From assembly GCA_040751775.1 (NCBI GenBank), contig JBFMGD010000052.1:1-16504 (forward strand): 16,504 bases of DNA, written 5' to 3'. This DNA comes from JBFMGD01 sp040751775 (GTDB lineage Bacteria > Bacillota > Dethiobacteria > DTU022). The translations under genes and the position numbers were made by a program. Positions 7,483 through 14,681 of this stretch are shown piece after piece (position 1 is the stretch's first letter; the number at the start of each line of letters is the position of its first letter). The notes under the pieces are model-generated. The model saw only the letters and a program-made list of their open reading frames with translations, was not told the origin of the DNA and made no database searches.

Positions 7483-7830
7483 ATGAATGAACAAATAGAA
7501 ATATTGAACAGCATGATCCTCGAACTGCGGCGGGGCACAATGCTCCTGAGCGTTTTAAGCCAGCTGGCTGAACCCCAATACGGTTATTACCTGGTGCAGA
7601 AGTTAGAGGAAAAGGGAGTAACCATTGAACCGGGGACGCTTTATCCGCTCTTAAGGCGGCTGGAAAAGCAGGGGCTGCTTGAAAGTAATTGGGATACTAA
7701 TGAATCCCGGCCGCGCAAGTATTACCTGCTGAGCGCAGCGGGCCAAGAAATTTACACCAGGCTCCGCGCCGAATGGCAGGGCATGGTCGGCCACATGGAA
7801 AAGATGATACACCAAGAGGGAGGCAATTGA
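7483..7830 (+). CDS. PadR family transcriptional regulator
   Basis: A 115-residue winged-helix repressor. Residues 12-30 (ILELRRGTMLLSVLSQLAE) are the first helices, YGYYLVQKL is the PadR signature, GTLYPLLRRLEKQGLL (51-66) is the recognition helix, and SRPRKYYLLSAAGQE is the wing. A C-terminal helix for dimerisation follows. The start at ATG 7483 is chosen over the upstream ATG 7465: the RBS AGAGGTGA (7468-7475) and the predicted transcription start lie between the two. It is 1 base from the HAAS-domain gene, whose RBS lies inside its end. This arrangement, PadR followed by a HAAS/DUF1700-type membrane protein, is widespread in Firmicutes. The inducing signal is unknown; envelope or drug stress is typical for such pairs. 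Confidence 0.92.
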   Translation: MNEQIEILNSMILELRRGTMLLSVLSQLAEPQYGYYLVQKLEEKGVTIEPGTLYPLLRRLEKQGLLESNWDTNESRPRKYYLLSAAGQEIYTRLRAEWQGMVGHMEKMIHQEGGN

Positions 7831-7831
7831 T

Positions 7832-8842
7832 GTGGATTTAGTGGAACGGTATATTTACGCGGTCACGAAAAGATTGCCCATCAACCAACGGGAAGAGATT
7901 GAAAAGGAACTTAAAGGGTTAATTGAGGATATGCTTGCTGAGCGTGCCCGGCATCAAGAGCCGTCTCAAAGTGAGATTGAAGCAGTTCTGCTTGGACTGG
8001 GGGAACCGTCAGCGCTGGCTGATCAATACAGGGGGAAAAAGCGGTTCTTAATCGGTCCCGCCAACTTTGATCATTACCTGTTTGTGCTGAAAATTGTGGT
8101 TACAGCCGTTGGCTTTGGTTTGACGCTGGCTTTAATCATCGGGTATGTGGTAAACCCACCCCAGAATGTGTTGGCAGCGATGGGCAGCTATGTCGCCGCC
8201 ATGATCGCCGCAATTATCCAGGGTTTTGCCTGGGTAACCGCGATTTTTGCCATTATTGAACACTGCGGTGTTAGCGTAATTAAACTGCCCAGGGATAAAA
8301 TATGGTCTCCGCTTGATTTACCGCAAATTCCCGTAAAAGAGACGCGGATTAAGCCGATTGAGCCGATTTTGGGCATTGCTTTTGCCGTGTTTATGATCAT
8401 TCTTTTTAACTCGGCCAACCAGTTAATTGGCGCGTACGTCGCTGGTTCAGATTCAAGTGTGACTGTGATACCCTTGTTTAATGAAGAGACATTCAGGGGT
8501 TTCTTAATTTTCTTTAATCTGCTGTTTTCTTTGGGCATTGTCAAAGAGTGCATCAAGCTTGTGATTGGAAGGTGGACGATTGGCCTCGCCGCCATCAATG
8601 CCGTAGTGAATGTAATTTCGTTAATCGTTTTTGTTTATATTTTTTCCAACCACGCCATCTGGAACGATCATTTTGCACTGTACTTTATGCAAATCGGCAT
8701 TATCCCTGCCGGTATCGATTTGTACACAATCTGGAGCCATTTCACCAAGGGTTTACTCGCAATAGTAGCTCTAGCTTTAATTATCGATTCCATTGTCTCG
8801 CTGGCCAAGGCGCTCAAGTATAAAATTACAAATCTTCTTTAA
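7832..8842 (+). CDS. HAAS-domain multi-pass membrane protein
   Basis: This 336-residue protein starts at GTG 7832 with GGGAGG 8 bases upstream, inside the end of padR, so the two are probably translationally coupled. Residues 1-68 form the helical HAAS domain found next to PadR regulators: VERYIYAVTKRLPINQREEIEKEL, an acidic helix with MLAE, then the conserved LGEPSALADQY. After it come about six hydrophobic segments, near 83-107, 115-143, 177-197, 222-238, 248-271 and 305-326, with an unusual NPPQNVL turn after the first. The membrane part is not recognised as any enzyme or transporter. The inference is that the HAAS domain communicates with PadR or a cytoplasmic partner while the membrane part senses the envelope. 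Its actual role is not known. Confidence 0.85.
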   Translation: MDLVERYIYAVTKRLPINQREEIEKELKGLIEDMLAERARHQEPSQSEIEAVLLGLGEPSALADQYRGKKRFLIGPANFDHYLFVLKIVVTAVGFGLTLALIIGYVVNPPQNVLAAMGSYVAAMIAAIIQGFAWVTAIFAIIEHCGVSVIKLPRDKIWSPLDLPQIPVKETRIKPIEPILGIAFAVFMIILFNSANQLIGAYVAGSDSSVTVIPLFNEETFRGFLIFFNLLFSLGIVKECIKLVIGRWTIGLAAINAVVNVISLIVFVYIFSNHAIWNDHFALYFMQIGIIPAGIDLYTIWSHFTKGLLAIVALALIIDSIVSLAKALKYKITNLL

Positions 8843-8854
8843 TGGGCGAAGGGA

Positions 8855-8881
8855 TGGGGCTGCGACGATTTATTGTCCCCA
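8855..8881 (+). repeat. REP-like dispersed hairpin, degenerate copy 3
   Basis: TGGGG (8855-8859) pairs with CCCCA (8877-8881) around a region with the core GCGACGATTTATTGTC, resembling the GGGACGATTCTCTGTC of the copy at 6691-6725. The left arm is decayed. It sits 13 bases after the HAAS-domain gene stop. Confidence 0.4.
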
Positions 8882-8964
8882 AATGACAGTTGAGCTCAGT
8901 GAGTGTAAGTATTTAATTTAAACGGCAGCTTGTACTACTCGCTGCCGGCAAGGGGGAAGGGTTA

Positions 8965-9866
8965 GTGGATAAAAAGATCCCGATTATCGGGGCCGGCATG
9001 GCCGGGCTTTCCGCGGGATGCCACGCGCGCAGAAACGGGTATGATGTGGAGATCTTCGAGATGCACCATCAGCCCGGCGGCCTCTGCACCGCCTGGGAGA
9101 GGAACGGTTATACTTTCGACGGCTGTATCCACTGGCTGGTGGGGACCAGGCCTGGCAGCCAGTTCAACCGCCTCTGGCGGGAAGTGGGCGCCTTGCAGGA
9201 TGTAGAGATCATCGACCAGGACGTGTTCATGCAGATTGAAGGAGAGGACGGCCGGGTTGTCAATGTTTTCAGCTCCCCAGTGAAACCTGGACAGAGGAAA
9301 AAGTGGGCAGCCTTGACCGGGATCTCTCCGGGGAGCCGTACAGTCTCCTGGTCAAACTGGATGAACCTGTAACCCTGGGTGAAGCAGAAAATCGCTTTCT
9401 TTTGTTTAAAAATTATTCCTTTGACCCTTCCCTGAGCCCTGCCGGTAAAACGGTGGTCTCGGCTTCGATCTATAGCTCGTACAGTTACTGGGAGCAGTTG
9501 TCCCGGGACAAGGATCGTTACCGTGCCGAGAAGGAGAGGATTGCTGCCCTGGTCATTCGAACTCTGGAGAAACGCTGGCCGGGCGCCGCGGTGAAGGTAG
9601 AGGTGGCGGATGTAGCCACCCCGGTAACGTATCACCGCTATACGGGTGTCGGGAAAGGCGCCTACATGTCCTGGATCGTGCCACCCGGTAAAGGGATGTT
9701 GCACCTATCCAAGTCGCTGCCCGGTTTGGACCGGTTTTATCTGATCGGACAGTGGACTGAGCCCCCGGCAGGACTGCCGGGTTCGATGCTGACAGGCCGG
9801 CACGTGATGCAAATCATCTGCCGCAAAGATAAAAAACCTTTCCTGGCAGGCCCGCGGGAAGCCTGA
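8965..9866 (+). pseudogene. Phytoene-desaturase-like FAD oxidoreductase, internally deleted
   Basis: The start (GTG 8965, with GGGGAAGG upstream) encodes an intact dinucleotide-binding end: GAGMAGLSAG, an acidic strand end (EIFE), PGGLCTAW and FDGCIHWLVG, as in CrtI-type NAD(P)/FAD-dependent oxidoreductases. Reading is good for about 107 residues, to base 9285. Similarity then resumes in another frame near 9300 (SLDRDLSGEPYSLL) and continues to the natural C-terminus, with KNYSFDPSLSPAGKT, DVATPVTYHRYTG and the FAD-contacting GQWTEPPAGLPGSML. Members of the family are about 490-520 residues. Here about 300 remain, so roughly 170-200 central residues are missing and the join is out of frame. 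The product would be non-functional. The 3' end is 9 bases from the convergent phosphoesterase gene. Confidence 0.8.
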
Positions 9867-9875
9867 AACTCTGCG

Positions 9876-10760
9876 TTAAGAGTCAACCCTTAATGTGATC
9901 ACCGACAGATCTGGACGATTGAAGATACGCACGGGGATCACCGAGTTGCCCAGCCCACGGCTGACATGCATCTTGGCGGTCCCCCGGCTGTATAAACCGG
10001 CGTCATATTCCGGAAATAGAGTCATATCCGGTGAGAAAACACCGCCGACAAAGGGCAGCCGCACTACGCCGCCGTGCACATGGCCGGCTAAAATCAAGTC
10101 TGCGCCCCATTGCCCATATTGTACTAAATATTTGGGGTTGTGCGCCAGTAAAAGCGTCAACTCTTCTTCCCGGGGCAAGCCGATTTTCTCTTCAATAAAC
10201 CACGCTTCCAGGGCCGCTCCTTCCCAGGCGGTCGTATCGTACCCGGTATATTGATAGAGCATCGCGCTAAATCCATAGATCGCGATTATCGCGCCTTCCC
10301 TGTTTATCGCCACCCGTTCATTGTCGAGCAGGATGGCCCCGGCTTCGCGGATCCGCTGCGTGAAGTCATTGTAACGTTCCGTTCCCGTCAGCTCCTTGAC
10401 GATTTGTTCATGGTTGCCGAGCGAGCAGTAAACCGGATCGAGGCCTTTCAATTGATCAAGCAGATGGATGAACGCGCTGCCGTCGTCGCCCCTGGAATCG
10501 ATCATATCGCCTGAAACAAGAATCAGGTCGGGGTTTTGCCTTTCGATCGCCCGGGCCAGCCGCTTATTGTGCGGTCCGAACTCCTTGCCGTGCAGGTCGC
10601 TGATGTGCACAATCCTCAACCCGTCAAGGCTTTTCGGAAGCCCTTCCAGTGTAACCTGATATCGCGATATTTTAATGGTGTTGTTGCCGAAGGACATGAA
10701 CAGCAGCGCCCCGATCACCACGCCGCTTATTATCGTCAATATTCTGAAACCCTTTCTCAT
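9876..10760 (-). CDS. Membrane-anchored calcineurin-like metallophosphoesterase (YkuE/YaeI type)
   Basis: This 294-residue protein has one N-terminal hydrophobic segment (about 6-24) and no obvious cleavage site, so the enzyme domain is probably anchored at the outer face. All metal-site motifs of the superfamily are present: DLH (55-57), GDMID (84-88), GNHE (115-118), AHNP (206-209) and GHVHGG (226-231). The C-terminal MHVSRGLGNSVIPVRIFNRPDL segment is typical of the YkuE/YaeI/LpxG-like group. Members act on phosphodiester or pyrophosphate bonds of lipid-linked or cell-wall substrates; the substrate here is unknown. The start at ATG 10760 has GAGGTG upstream at a slightly long spacing. It is transcribed alone, convergent with the FAD pseudogene and divergent from the cyclophilin fragment. 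Confidence 0.9.
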   Translation of the reverse strand: MRKGFRILTIISGVVIGALLFMSFGNNTIKISRYQVTLEGLPKSLDGLRIVHISDLHGKEFGPHNKRLARAIERQNPDLILVSGDMIDSRGDDGSAFIHLLDQLKGLDPVYCSLGNHEQIVKELTGTERYNDFTQRIREAGAILLDNERVAINREGAIIAIYGFSAMLYQYTGYDTTAWEGAALEAWFIEEKIGLPREEELTLLLAHNPKYLVQYGQWGADLILAGHVHGGVVRLPFVGGVFSPDMTLFPEYDAGLYSRGTAKMHVSRGLGNSVIPVRIFNRPDLSVITLRVDS

Positions 10761-10882
10761 CAGAGCGCCGCACCTCGCTTTTGTCTTATTTTACATTACT
10801 GTGGTTTGGTTGCAACCCCGATCCGGCGGTAATGGGAAATAATAATACCGTAGCGTATATTGCCTCTACTAGACAAGTTTCT

Positions 10883-11196
10883 CATCACCACATCAAGGGC
10901 GAGTTTGCCTCCAACGGTCATGCAAACAGGTTAAAACATGACCGGGGAGTGATCTCCATGGCCCGGTCGAACCGGCCGGTTCGGCGGGCTCCCAGTTCTT
11001 CATTATGGTGGAGGCTGCACCACACCTGGATGGCAGCTATGCCGCCTTCGGCGCGGTGATCGAAGGCATGGAGGAGGCGGGCAGAATCGCCCGGGTAAAA
11101 AGAAATTTCACCGATAAATCCCTGGAAGATCAGATCATAAAAAATGTAACCGTAGAGAACTACGGTGTCGAATACGGTCAACCGGAAAAAATGTAA
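10883..11196 (+). pseudogene. Cyclophilin-type peptidyl-prolyl isomerase, 5'-truncated and frameshifted
   Basis: From about 10892 one frame reads IKGEFASNGHANRLKHDRGVISMARSN, the middle of a clostridial-type cyclophilin. At about 10970-10975 (TCGAACCGG) the match moves to the next frame: PAGSAGSQFFIMVEAAPHLDGSYAAFG..., which continues to the natural C-terminus and TAA at 11194-11196. Loss of one C after AAC explains the shift. The first 65-80 residues, including the catalytic Arg and the FHR...FMIQ/GGD region, are absent; the sequence before 10883 does not match. Both defects make it a pseudogene. No RBS or promoter is seen in front. Confidence 0.85.
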
Positions 11197-11203
11197 AGAG
11201 CAC

Positions 11204-11231
11204 AGCCGGCACCGCGGAAGCGGTGCCGGCT
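11204..11231. terminator. Perfect 12-bp GC-rich hairpin with GGAA tetraloop
   Basis: AGCCGGCACCGC (11204-11215) and GCGGTGCCGGCT (11220-11231) form a perfect 12-bp stem closed by GGAA. It lies between the cyclophilin remnant and the ywbE stop, which it touches. It is very stable, but no T-run follows directly on either strand, so it is a transcript-end or bidirectional barrier of atypical form rather than a textbook intrinsic terminator. Confidence 0.55.
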
Positions 11232-11425
11232 TAATCCAGAGTTGACTTTACCCTGCCGATGGCGCCGTTCTCGAGCCTGACCTTAATACCGTGCGGGTGA
11301 GCAGGCGACTTGGTCAGGATCTCTTTGATGATCCCCTCGGTAAGTTTACCGGATTGCTGGTCTCCTTTTTGCACAATCGCTACTTTCATCCCCGGTTTCA
11401 GGTCGGAGCGTTTTGACGTTGTCAT
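11231..11425 (-). CDS. ywbE: YwbE family protein
   Basis: A 64-residue basic protein that matches the small YwbE (DUF2196) family end to end: RSDLKPGMKVAIVQKGDQQSGKLTEGIIKEILTKS is followed by the hallmark HPHGIKVRLENGAIGRVK. The predicted fold is a small SH3-like/KOW-type beta barrel. The biological role is not established; a nucleic-acid or ribosome association is only inferred from basic character and fold. The start at ATG 11425 is preceded by GGGGGG 11 bases upstream, a rather distant RBS. It ends against a perfect 12-bp hairpin. Confidence 0.9.
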   Translation of the reverse strand: MTTSKRSDLKPGMKVAIVQKGDQQSGKLTEGIIKEILTKSPAHPHGIKVRLENGAIGRVKSTLD

Positions 11426-11494
11426 GGATCAGTTAACCCCCCGTACACGCGTTCGTCCCACGATACAAATAGTATAGACCACTGCGCCACAGTG

Positions 11495-12325
11495 CTAGAT
11501 TTTGCCGTTCAGCCATTCAACCAGTACGGCAAAAACCTGATCCTTCTCCGGCTCGTTGTGCAGTTCGTGGTATAGCTGATCCCATATCTTCAGAGTGCAT
11601 TCGCCGGAGACAAGCCCGGCAAACTCGCTGCTTCCCTCGGCAAAGACCAACTGGTCGGCGGCGCCGTGCATAATTAACAGGGGCAGGTTGAATTCAGATG
11701 CATGCGCGAAAGCATAGCGTATGGCCGCCAGCGATCCCCTGGCCATTCCCAGTGAAATGCGATCGTGCACCAGCGGATCGTTCCGGTAAGCTTCGACCAC
11801 CGCCGGATCGCGGGAAAGTGTTGCCGGATCCAGCCCGCTGGGCTGGTTTAACCCCGGTGCAATCGCGCCGAGGAGCCGTACGGCGGCAACCTTGCCGGTT
11901 TGCTTCTCCAGCGCGGTGCGCAGGCCGGGGCTGGTAATCACGACACCGGCCAACCGCGGCCGGCGGCGCAGCACGTAGTTGGCCACCAGTAGCCCGCCCA
12001 TGCTGTGTCCGTAGAGGAAACACGGCTTTTCCGGGAAACGCCGTGCCGCTTCCTCGAGCAGCAGGCCGAGATCGTCCATGTACCGTTCAAATGACGGCGT
12101 ATGACCGCGGGCCCCTTCCGATTTGCCGTGGCCGCGCAGGTCCGTCGCCAGGACGGCGTAGTCGGCCTGGTCCAGCATCTCAACCCAATGCCCGTAACGG
12201 CTGCTGTGCTCGCCGAGGCCGTGCACCAGGCAGATCACCCCTTTTACTTCTCCCGCCGGCTCCCAGCTTTGCGCGAAAAGCTGCAGTGCGTCGCGCGCCT
12301 GCCAAAACATTTGATCGTGTTTCAT
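11495..12325 (-). CDS. Alpha/beta hydrolase, monoacylglycerol-lipase-like
   Basis: This 276-residue serine hydrolase resembles bacterial monoacylglycerol lipase/lysophospholipase. Counting from the chosen start, the oxyanion region is LVHGLGEHSSRYGHW (33-47), the second strand has DLRGHGKSEG (62-71), the nucleophile is Ser108 in GHSMGG (106-111), the acid is Asp224 in MHGAADQLV, and the base is His253 in LYHELHNEPE. All catalytic residues are present. ATG 12325 is chosen because GGAGGG lies 6 bases upstream; a frame open 29 codons further would run into the upstream MBL gene's hairpin and has no RBS. It lies 52 bases after the MBL gene on the same strand, so they may be co-transcribed. There is no signal peptide, so it probably acts in the cytoplasm on monoglycerides or other esters. 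Confidence 0.9.
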   Translation of the reverse strand: MKHDQMFWQARDALQLFAQSWEPAGEVKGVICLVHGLGEHSSRYGHWVEMLDQADYAVLATDLRGHGKSEGARGHTPSFERYMDDLGLLLEEAARRFPEKPCFLYGHSMGGLLVANYVLRRRPRLAGVVITSPGLRTALEKQTGKVAAVRLLGAIAPGLNQPSGLDPATLSRDPAVVEAYRNDPLVHDRISLGMARGSLAAIRYAFAHASEFNLPLLIMHGAADQLVFAEGSSEFAGLVSGECTLKIWDQLYHELHNEPEKDQVFAVLVEWLNGKI

Positions 12326-12351
12326 TTTGATCCCTCCGGTTATATTTTTTT

Positions 12352-12393
12352 CGGTTACCGGGCTTTGATCAGTTAAATCAAACCCGGTAACCG
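12352..12393 (-). other. Long hairpin over the stop codon of the MBL gene
   Basis: CGGTTACCGGG (12352-12362) pairs perfectly with CCCGGTAACCG (12383-12393). An inner TTTGAT/ATCAAA pair (12364-12369, 12377-12382) extends it to 17 bp with a single bulge. The stop codon (12378-12380) lies in the stem. On the transcript the stem is followed by an A-run, not a T-run, so it is not an intrinsic terminator. It could halt exonucleases or set the ratio between the MBL gene and the downstream lipase gene. Confidence 0.6.
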
Positions 12394-13148
12394 GCACCGA
12401 ATGCCGGGACAATTACCCGGCATTCCGGAAACAGGCCAGCCATGTTCTCCACGAACTTTCCTGTGTCCACGGTGCTGGAAACGGGCGGAAAAGAGTCATC
12501 GAAATGGTGCATGAAAAGCGCCCGCGGCTCAAGGCGCCGGACAAAGGCGAGGGCGTAATCGTCAAGGTCGGAACGGCCCTGGAAAGGCAGGGTTAATAGA
12601 TCCACGCTAATAGGGTAATCTTCATTTTCCGCCAGGTTCAAACTGCCCATGTGGAGGATCCTTTTCCCGTCGGCCTCGATCAAATAAACCAGTACTTCAC
12701 CCTGGAGGTAACGGCGAGACTCTTTCAGTAGAGTTCGTATATTTTTGCGGTGTTCAAACACGCGGCGGTTCAATAGCGTCCTCATGATCAGCAGGCGGTC
12801 AAAATGAATGTGCGCCCCCCGGTAAACCGTAATCCGGAAAACGCCCTTTTCAAATTGGTCTCCCGGTTTTACCGCGACGATCCGGTTTTCCTTAACTCCT
12901 TCACGCAGCAAGGTGGCCGCGGCCTCTTCGGAACAAAAAATCATTGCTTCACCGGCCGCCGCTAGCTTGGGAACGTCGATCAGGTGATCGAAATGACCGT
13001 GGGTGATCAAGATATCCCCCAGGGTGCTTAATTCATCTACGGACGGAGAAGGCAAAAGTTTATTCATCGGCAGAAAGGGGTCGCAGAGGATGGAGCTGTC
13101 CTGGTGCGAAAAACAGAAGGTGGCGGTGCCGTACCATTTTATTTCCAT
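12378..13148 (-). CDS. MBL-fold metal-dependent hydrolase (UlaG-like)
   Basis: A 256-residue protein of the metallo-beta-lactamase superfamily. The start MEIKWYGTATFCF is typical of UlaG-like and related soluble hydrolases. The metal motif THGHFDH is at 49-55. The second metal region reads LHMGSLN, with Ser where many members have Asp, and MHHFDDSFPP near the C-terminus supplies another His. ATG 13148 is chosen because GGGGAGG lies 7 bases upstream; an upstream in-frame extension of 16 codons contains that RBS. A possible promoter (TTGAAA, 17 bases, ATATAT) lies at 13175-13203 on the opposite face. The substrate is unknown. It is followed by the lipase-like gene. Confidence 0.85.
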   Translation of the reverse strand: MEIKWYGTATFCFSHQDSSILCDPFLPMNKLLPSPSVDELSTLGDILITHGHFDHLIDVPKLAAAGEAMIFCSEEAAATLLREGVKENRIVAVKPGDQFEKGVFRITVYRGAHIHFDRLLIMRTLLNRRVFEHRKNIRTLLKESRRYLQGEVLVYLIEADGKRILHMGSLNLAENEDYPISVDLLTLPFQGRSDLDDYALAFVRRLEPRALFMHHFDDSFPPVSSTVDTGKFVENMAGLFPECRVIVPAFGAGYRV

Positions 13149-13511
13149 ACATTCAACCTCCCCTGGATATACACATATATTAGCTGTACTCCACAAATTT
13201 CAACGCAACACCATCTTTTTCCTGCCGGCTAAATATTTTTCTTCTGCTCTACTTTAGTTTTCTGAATCACAACCTTGTTATTTGTTGCCGCTTCTTTTAG
13301 TCCCCTCTCCCGTTCAAGATGTTTTCTTGTTTCTGGCATCTTGTCTCCTGGATCTTGTATGGAGAGGGTTAGGGTGAGGGGGGTCTAAGTTAAAACCAAC
13401 TGGTGCCTGAAAGTATAACCGGGCAGGAATCAGGCTTACTATTATTGAAATATGACCAATATACAAGATAAGAACGCTGATAATAGAGTAACTAAAGAAA
13501 GAAGTGAGTCC
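13149..13511. promoter_or_regulatory. Divergent intergenic region with promoter and palindromic repeat
   Basis: No convincing gene lies in these 363 bases. For the leftward MBL gene, TTGAAA (reverse of 13198-13203) and ATATAT (13175-13180) are 17 bases apart and make a fair promoter. A repeat-like element occupies 13302-13386: CCCTCTCC (13303-13310) pairs with GGAGAGGG (13361-13368), the nested CAAGATG (13315-13321) pairs with CATCTTG (13337-13343), and the right arm continues TTAGGGTGAGGGGGG. This CCCTCTCC...GGAGAGGGTTAGGGTGAGGG form resembles short palindromic repeats seen in many bacterial genomes. For the rightward MBL gene only a weak TGATAATAG -10-like sequence (13478-13486) was seen. 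Confidence 0.45.
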
Positions 13512-14495
13512 ATGAGTAGGCCGATCATCGAAGAGTTTTTAACGAATTTATACCGGGTCGAAATTCCTCTGCCGCAAAACCCCCTTAAGGCTACTAATTC
13601 TTATATGATCAAGGCCGGTCAAAAAAACCTGATTATTGATACCGGCATGAACCGGAAAGAATGCATGGAAGCAATGTCAGCGGCGCTGCAGGAACTCGGC
13701 GTTGACTTGCGGCACACCGATTTCTTTATCACCCACCTGCACGCCGACCACTCGGGACTGGTCAGCGAACTGGCCGCGCCGTCTGCACGCGTTTATTTCA
13801 ATAAACCCGACGCGGCGGTTCTGGAGCAAAAAAACTACTGGCAAGAGCTTTACTTAACGGCGCTTAAATACGGATTTTCGGAAAGCGACCTCCAAAACGC
13901 GATCGAAAAGCATCCGGGCAATAAATACAGCCCGAGCCGGGTAGTGGATCTTACCTTAGTCCAGGAAGGGGACACCATCACCATCGGCGGTTACAACTTG
14001 CAATGCGTTGAAACCCCCGGCCATACCCGCGGCCATACCTGTTTATACGAGCCGGACCGGAAGCTGCTCATTTCCGGGGATCATATCCTCGGTGACATTA
14101 CCCCGAACATATCTTCGTGGGACGACAGCGGGGACCCGTTGCGGGAATATTACAGGAGCCTGGGGAAGATTTACGATATGGAGGTCGATCTTGTCCTGCC
14201 CGGGCATCGCAGCATTGTTACGGATTGCAGGCGAAGAATCATGGAGCTCAAAGAGCATCATGAAAAAAGACTGGTCGAAGTGCGGCGCATTTTAGCAGAC
14301 AACGGTCCGAGCAGCGCTGTCCAGGTCGCCTCCAGAATGACCTGGGATATCATCGCCGCCGGCTGGGATGAATTCCCCTTGATGCAAAAGTGGTTTGCCA
14401 CGGGAGAGGCGATCGCCCACTTGCGATACCTCGAGACAGAGGCAAAAGTGCAAAGAGAATTTGTTGATGAAACAATTATTTTCATGCCTGTATAA
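13512..14495 (+). CDS. MBL-fold hydrolase, glyoxalase-II/BLACT type
   Basis: A 327-residue metallo-beta-lactamase-fold protein with all five metal motifs: THLHADH (74-80), GHTRGH (170-175), SGDH (188-191) and LPGH (229-232), with a conserved IIDTGM strand end (41-46) before them. The last 90 residues (KEHHEKRLVEVRRIL...) form a helical, winged-helix-like extension as in the LACTB2/BLACT group of hydrolases. ATG 13512 is preferred to the in-frame ATG 13452 because a weak AAGTGAG lies 5 bases upstream, the family similarity begins just after it, and the extra 20 residues are polar and low-complexity. The substrate is unknown; thioesters or nucleic-acid ends are known for relatives. It is monocistronic and divergent from the other MBL gene. 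Confidence 0.88.
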   Translation: MSRPIIEEFLTNLYRVEIPLPQNPLKATNSYMIKAGQKNLIIDTGMNRKECMEAMSAALQELGVDLRHTDFFITHLHADHSGLVSELAAPSARVYFNKPDAAVLEQKNYWQELYLTALKYGFSESDLQNAIEKHPGNKYSPSRVVDLTLVQEGDTITIGGYNLQCVETPGHTRGHTCLYEPDRKLLISGDHILGDITPNISSWDDSGDPLREYYRSLGKIYDMEVDLVLPGHRSIVTDCRRRIMELKEHHEKRLVEVRRILADNGPSSAVQVASRMTWDIIAAGWDEFPLMQKWFATGEAIAHLRYLETEAKVQREFVDETIIFMPV

Positions 14496-14681
14496 TCTTG
14501 TCTTAAACGGGTCGGGCACGATCAAGGTTGCCCCGGTTGGCAGTTTAGCCGGCCCGCTTTCCATCTATTGGAGAGCGTGTCATATTTGTTCAGTTTTTGT
14601 TTAAATCTGTTGTCTATAATCACCGATTTTCGCGCTAGGTTAACCGTCACAAAATATAAGATTTCCCCTGGCCAGCCTGCG
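14496..14681. other. Gene-free spacer next to transposase remnant
   Basis: These 186 bases contain no supported gene. A minus-strand frame reads for about 40 codons (VNLARKSVIIDNRF...), but without a start signal or a recognised family. It may be debris of the adjacent transposase insertion. Confidence 0.3.

Noticed and set aside
9108..9704. Minus-strand open frame of 198 codons across the FAD oxidoreductase remnant.
   Set aside because: It is antisense, spans the deletion joint and shows no family features.
12326..12412. 29-codon N-terminal extension of the lipase-like protein.
   Set aside because: It lies over the hairpin and the end of the MBL gene and lacks an RBS, while ATG 12325 has GGAGGG at good spacing.
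13452..13511. Upstream ATG that would extend the second MBL protein by 20 residues.
   Set aside because: No RBS precedes it, and the added residues are polar and unlike the family N-terminus; ATG 13512 fits better.
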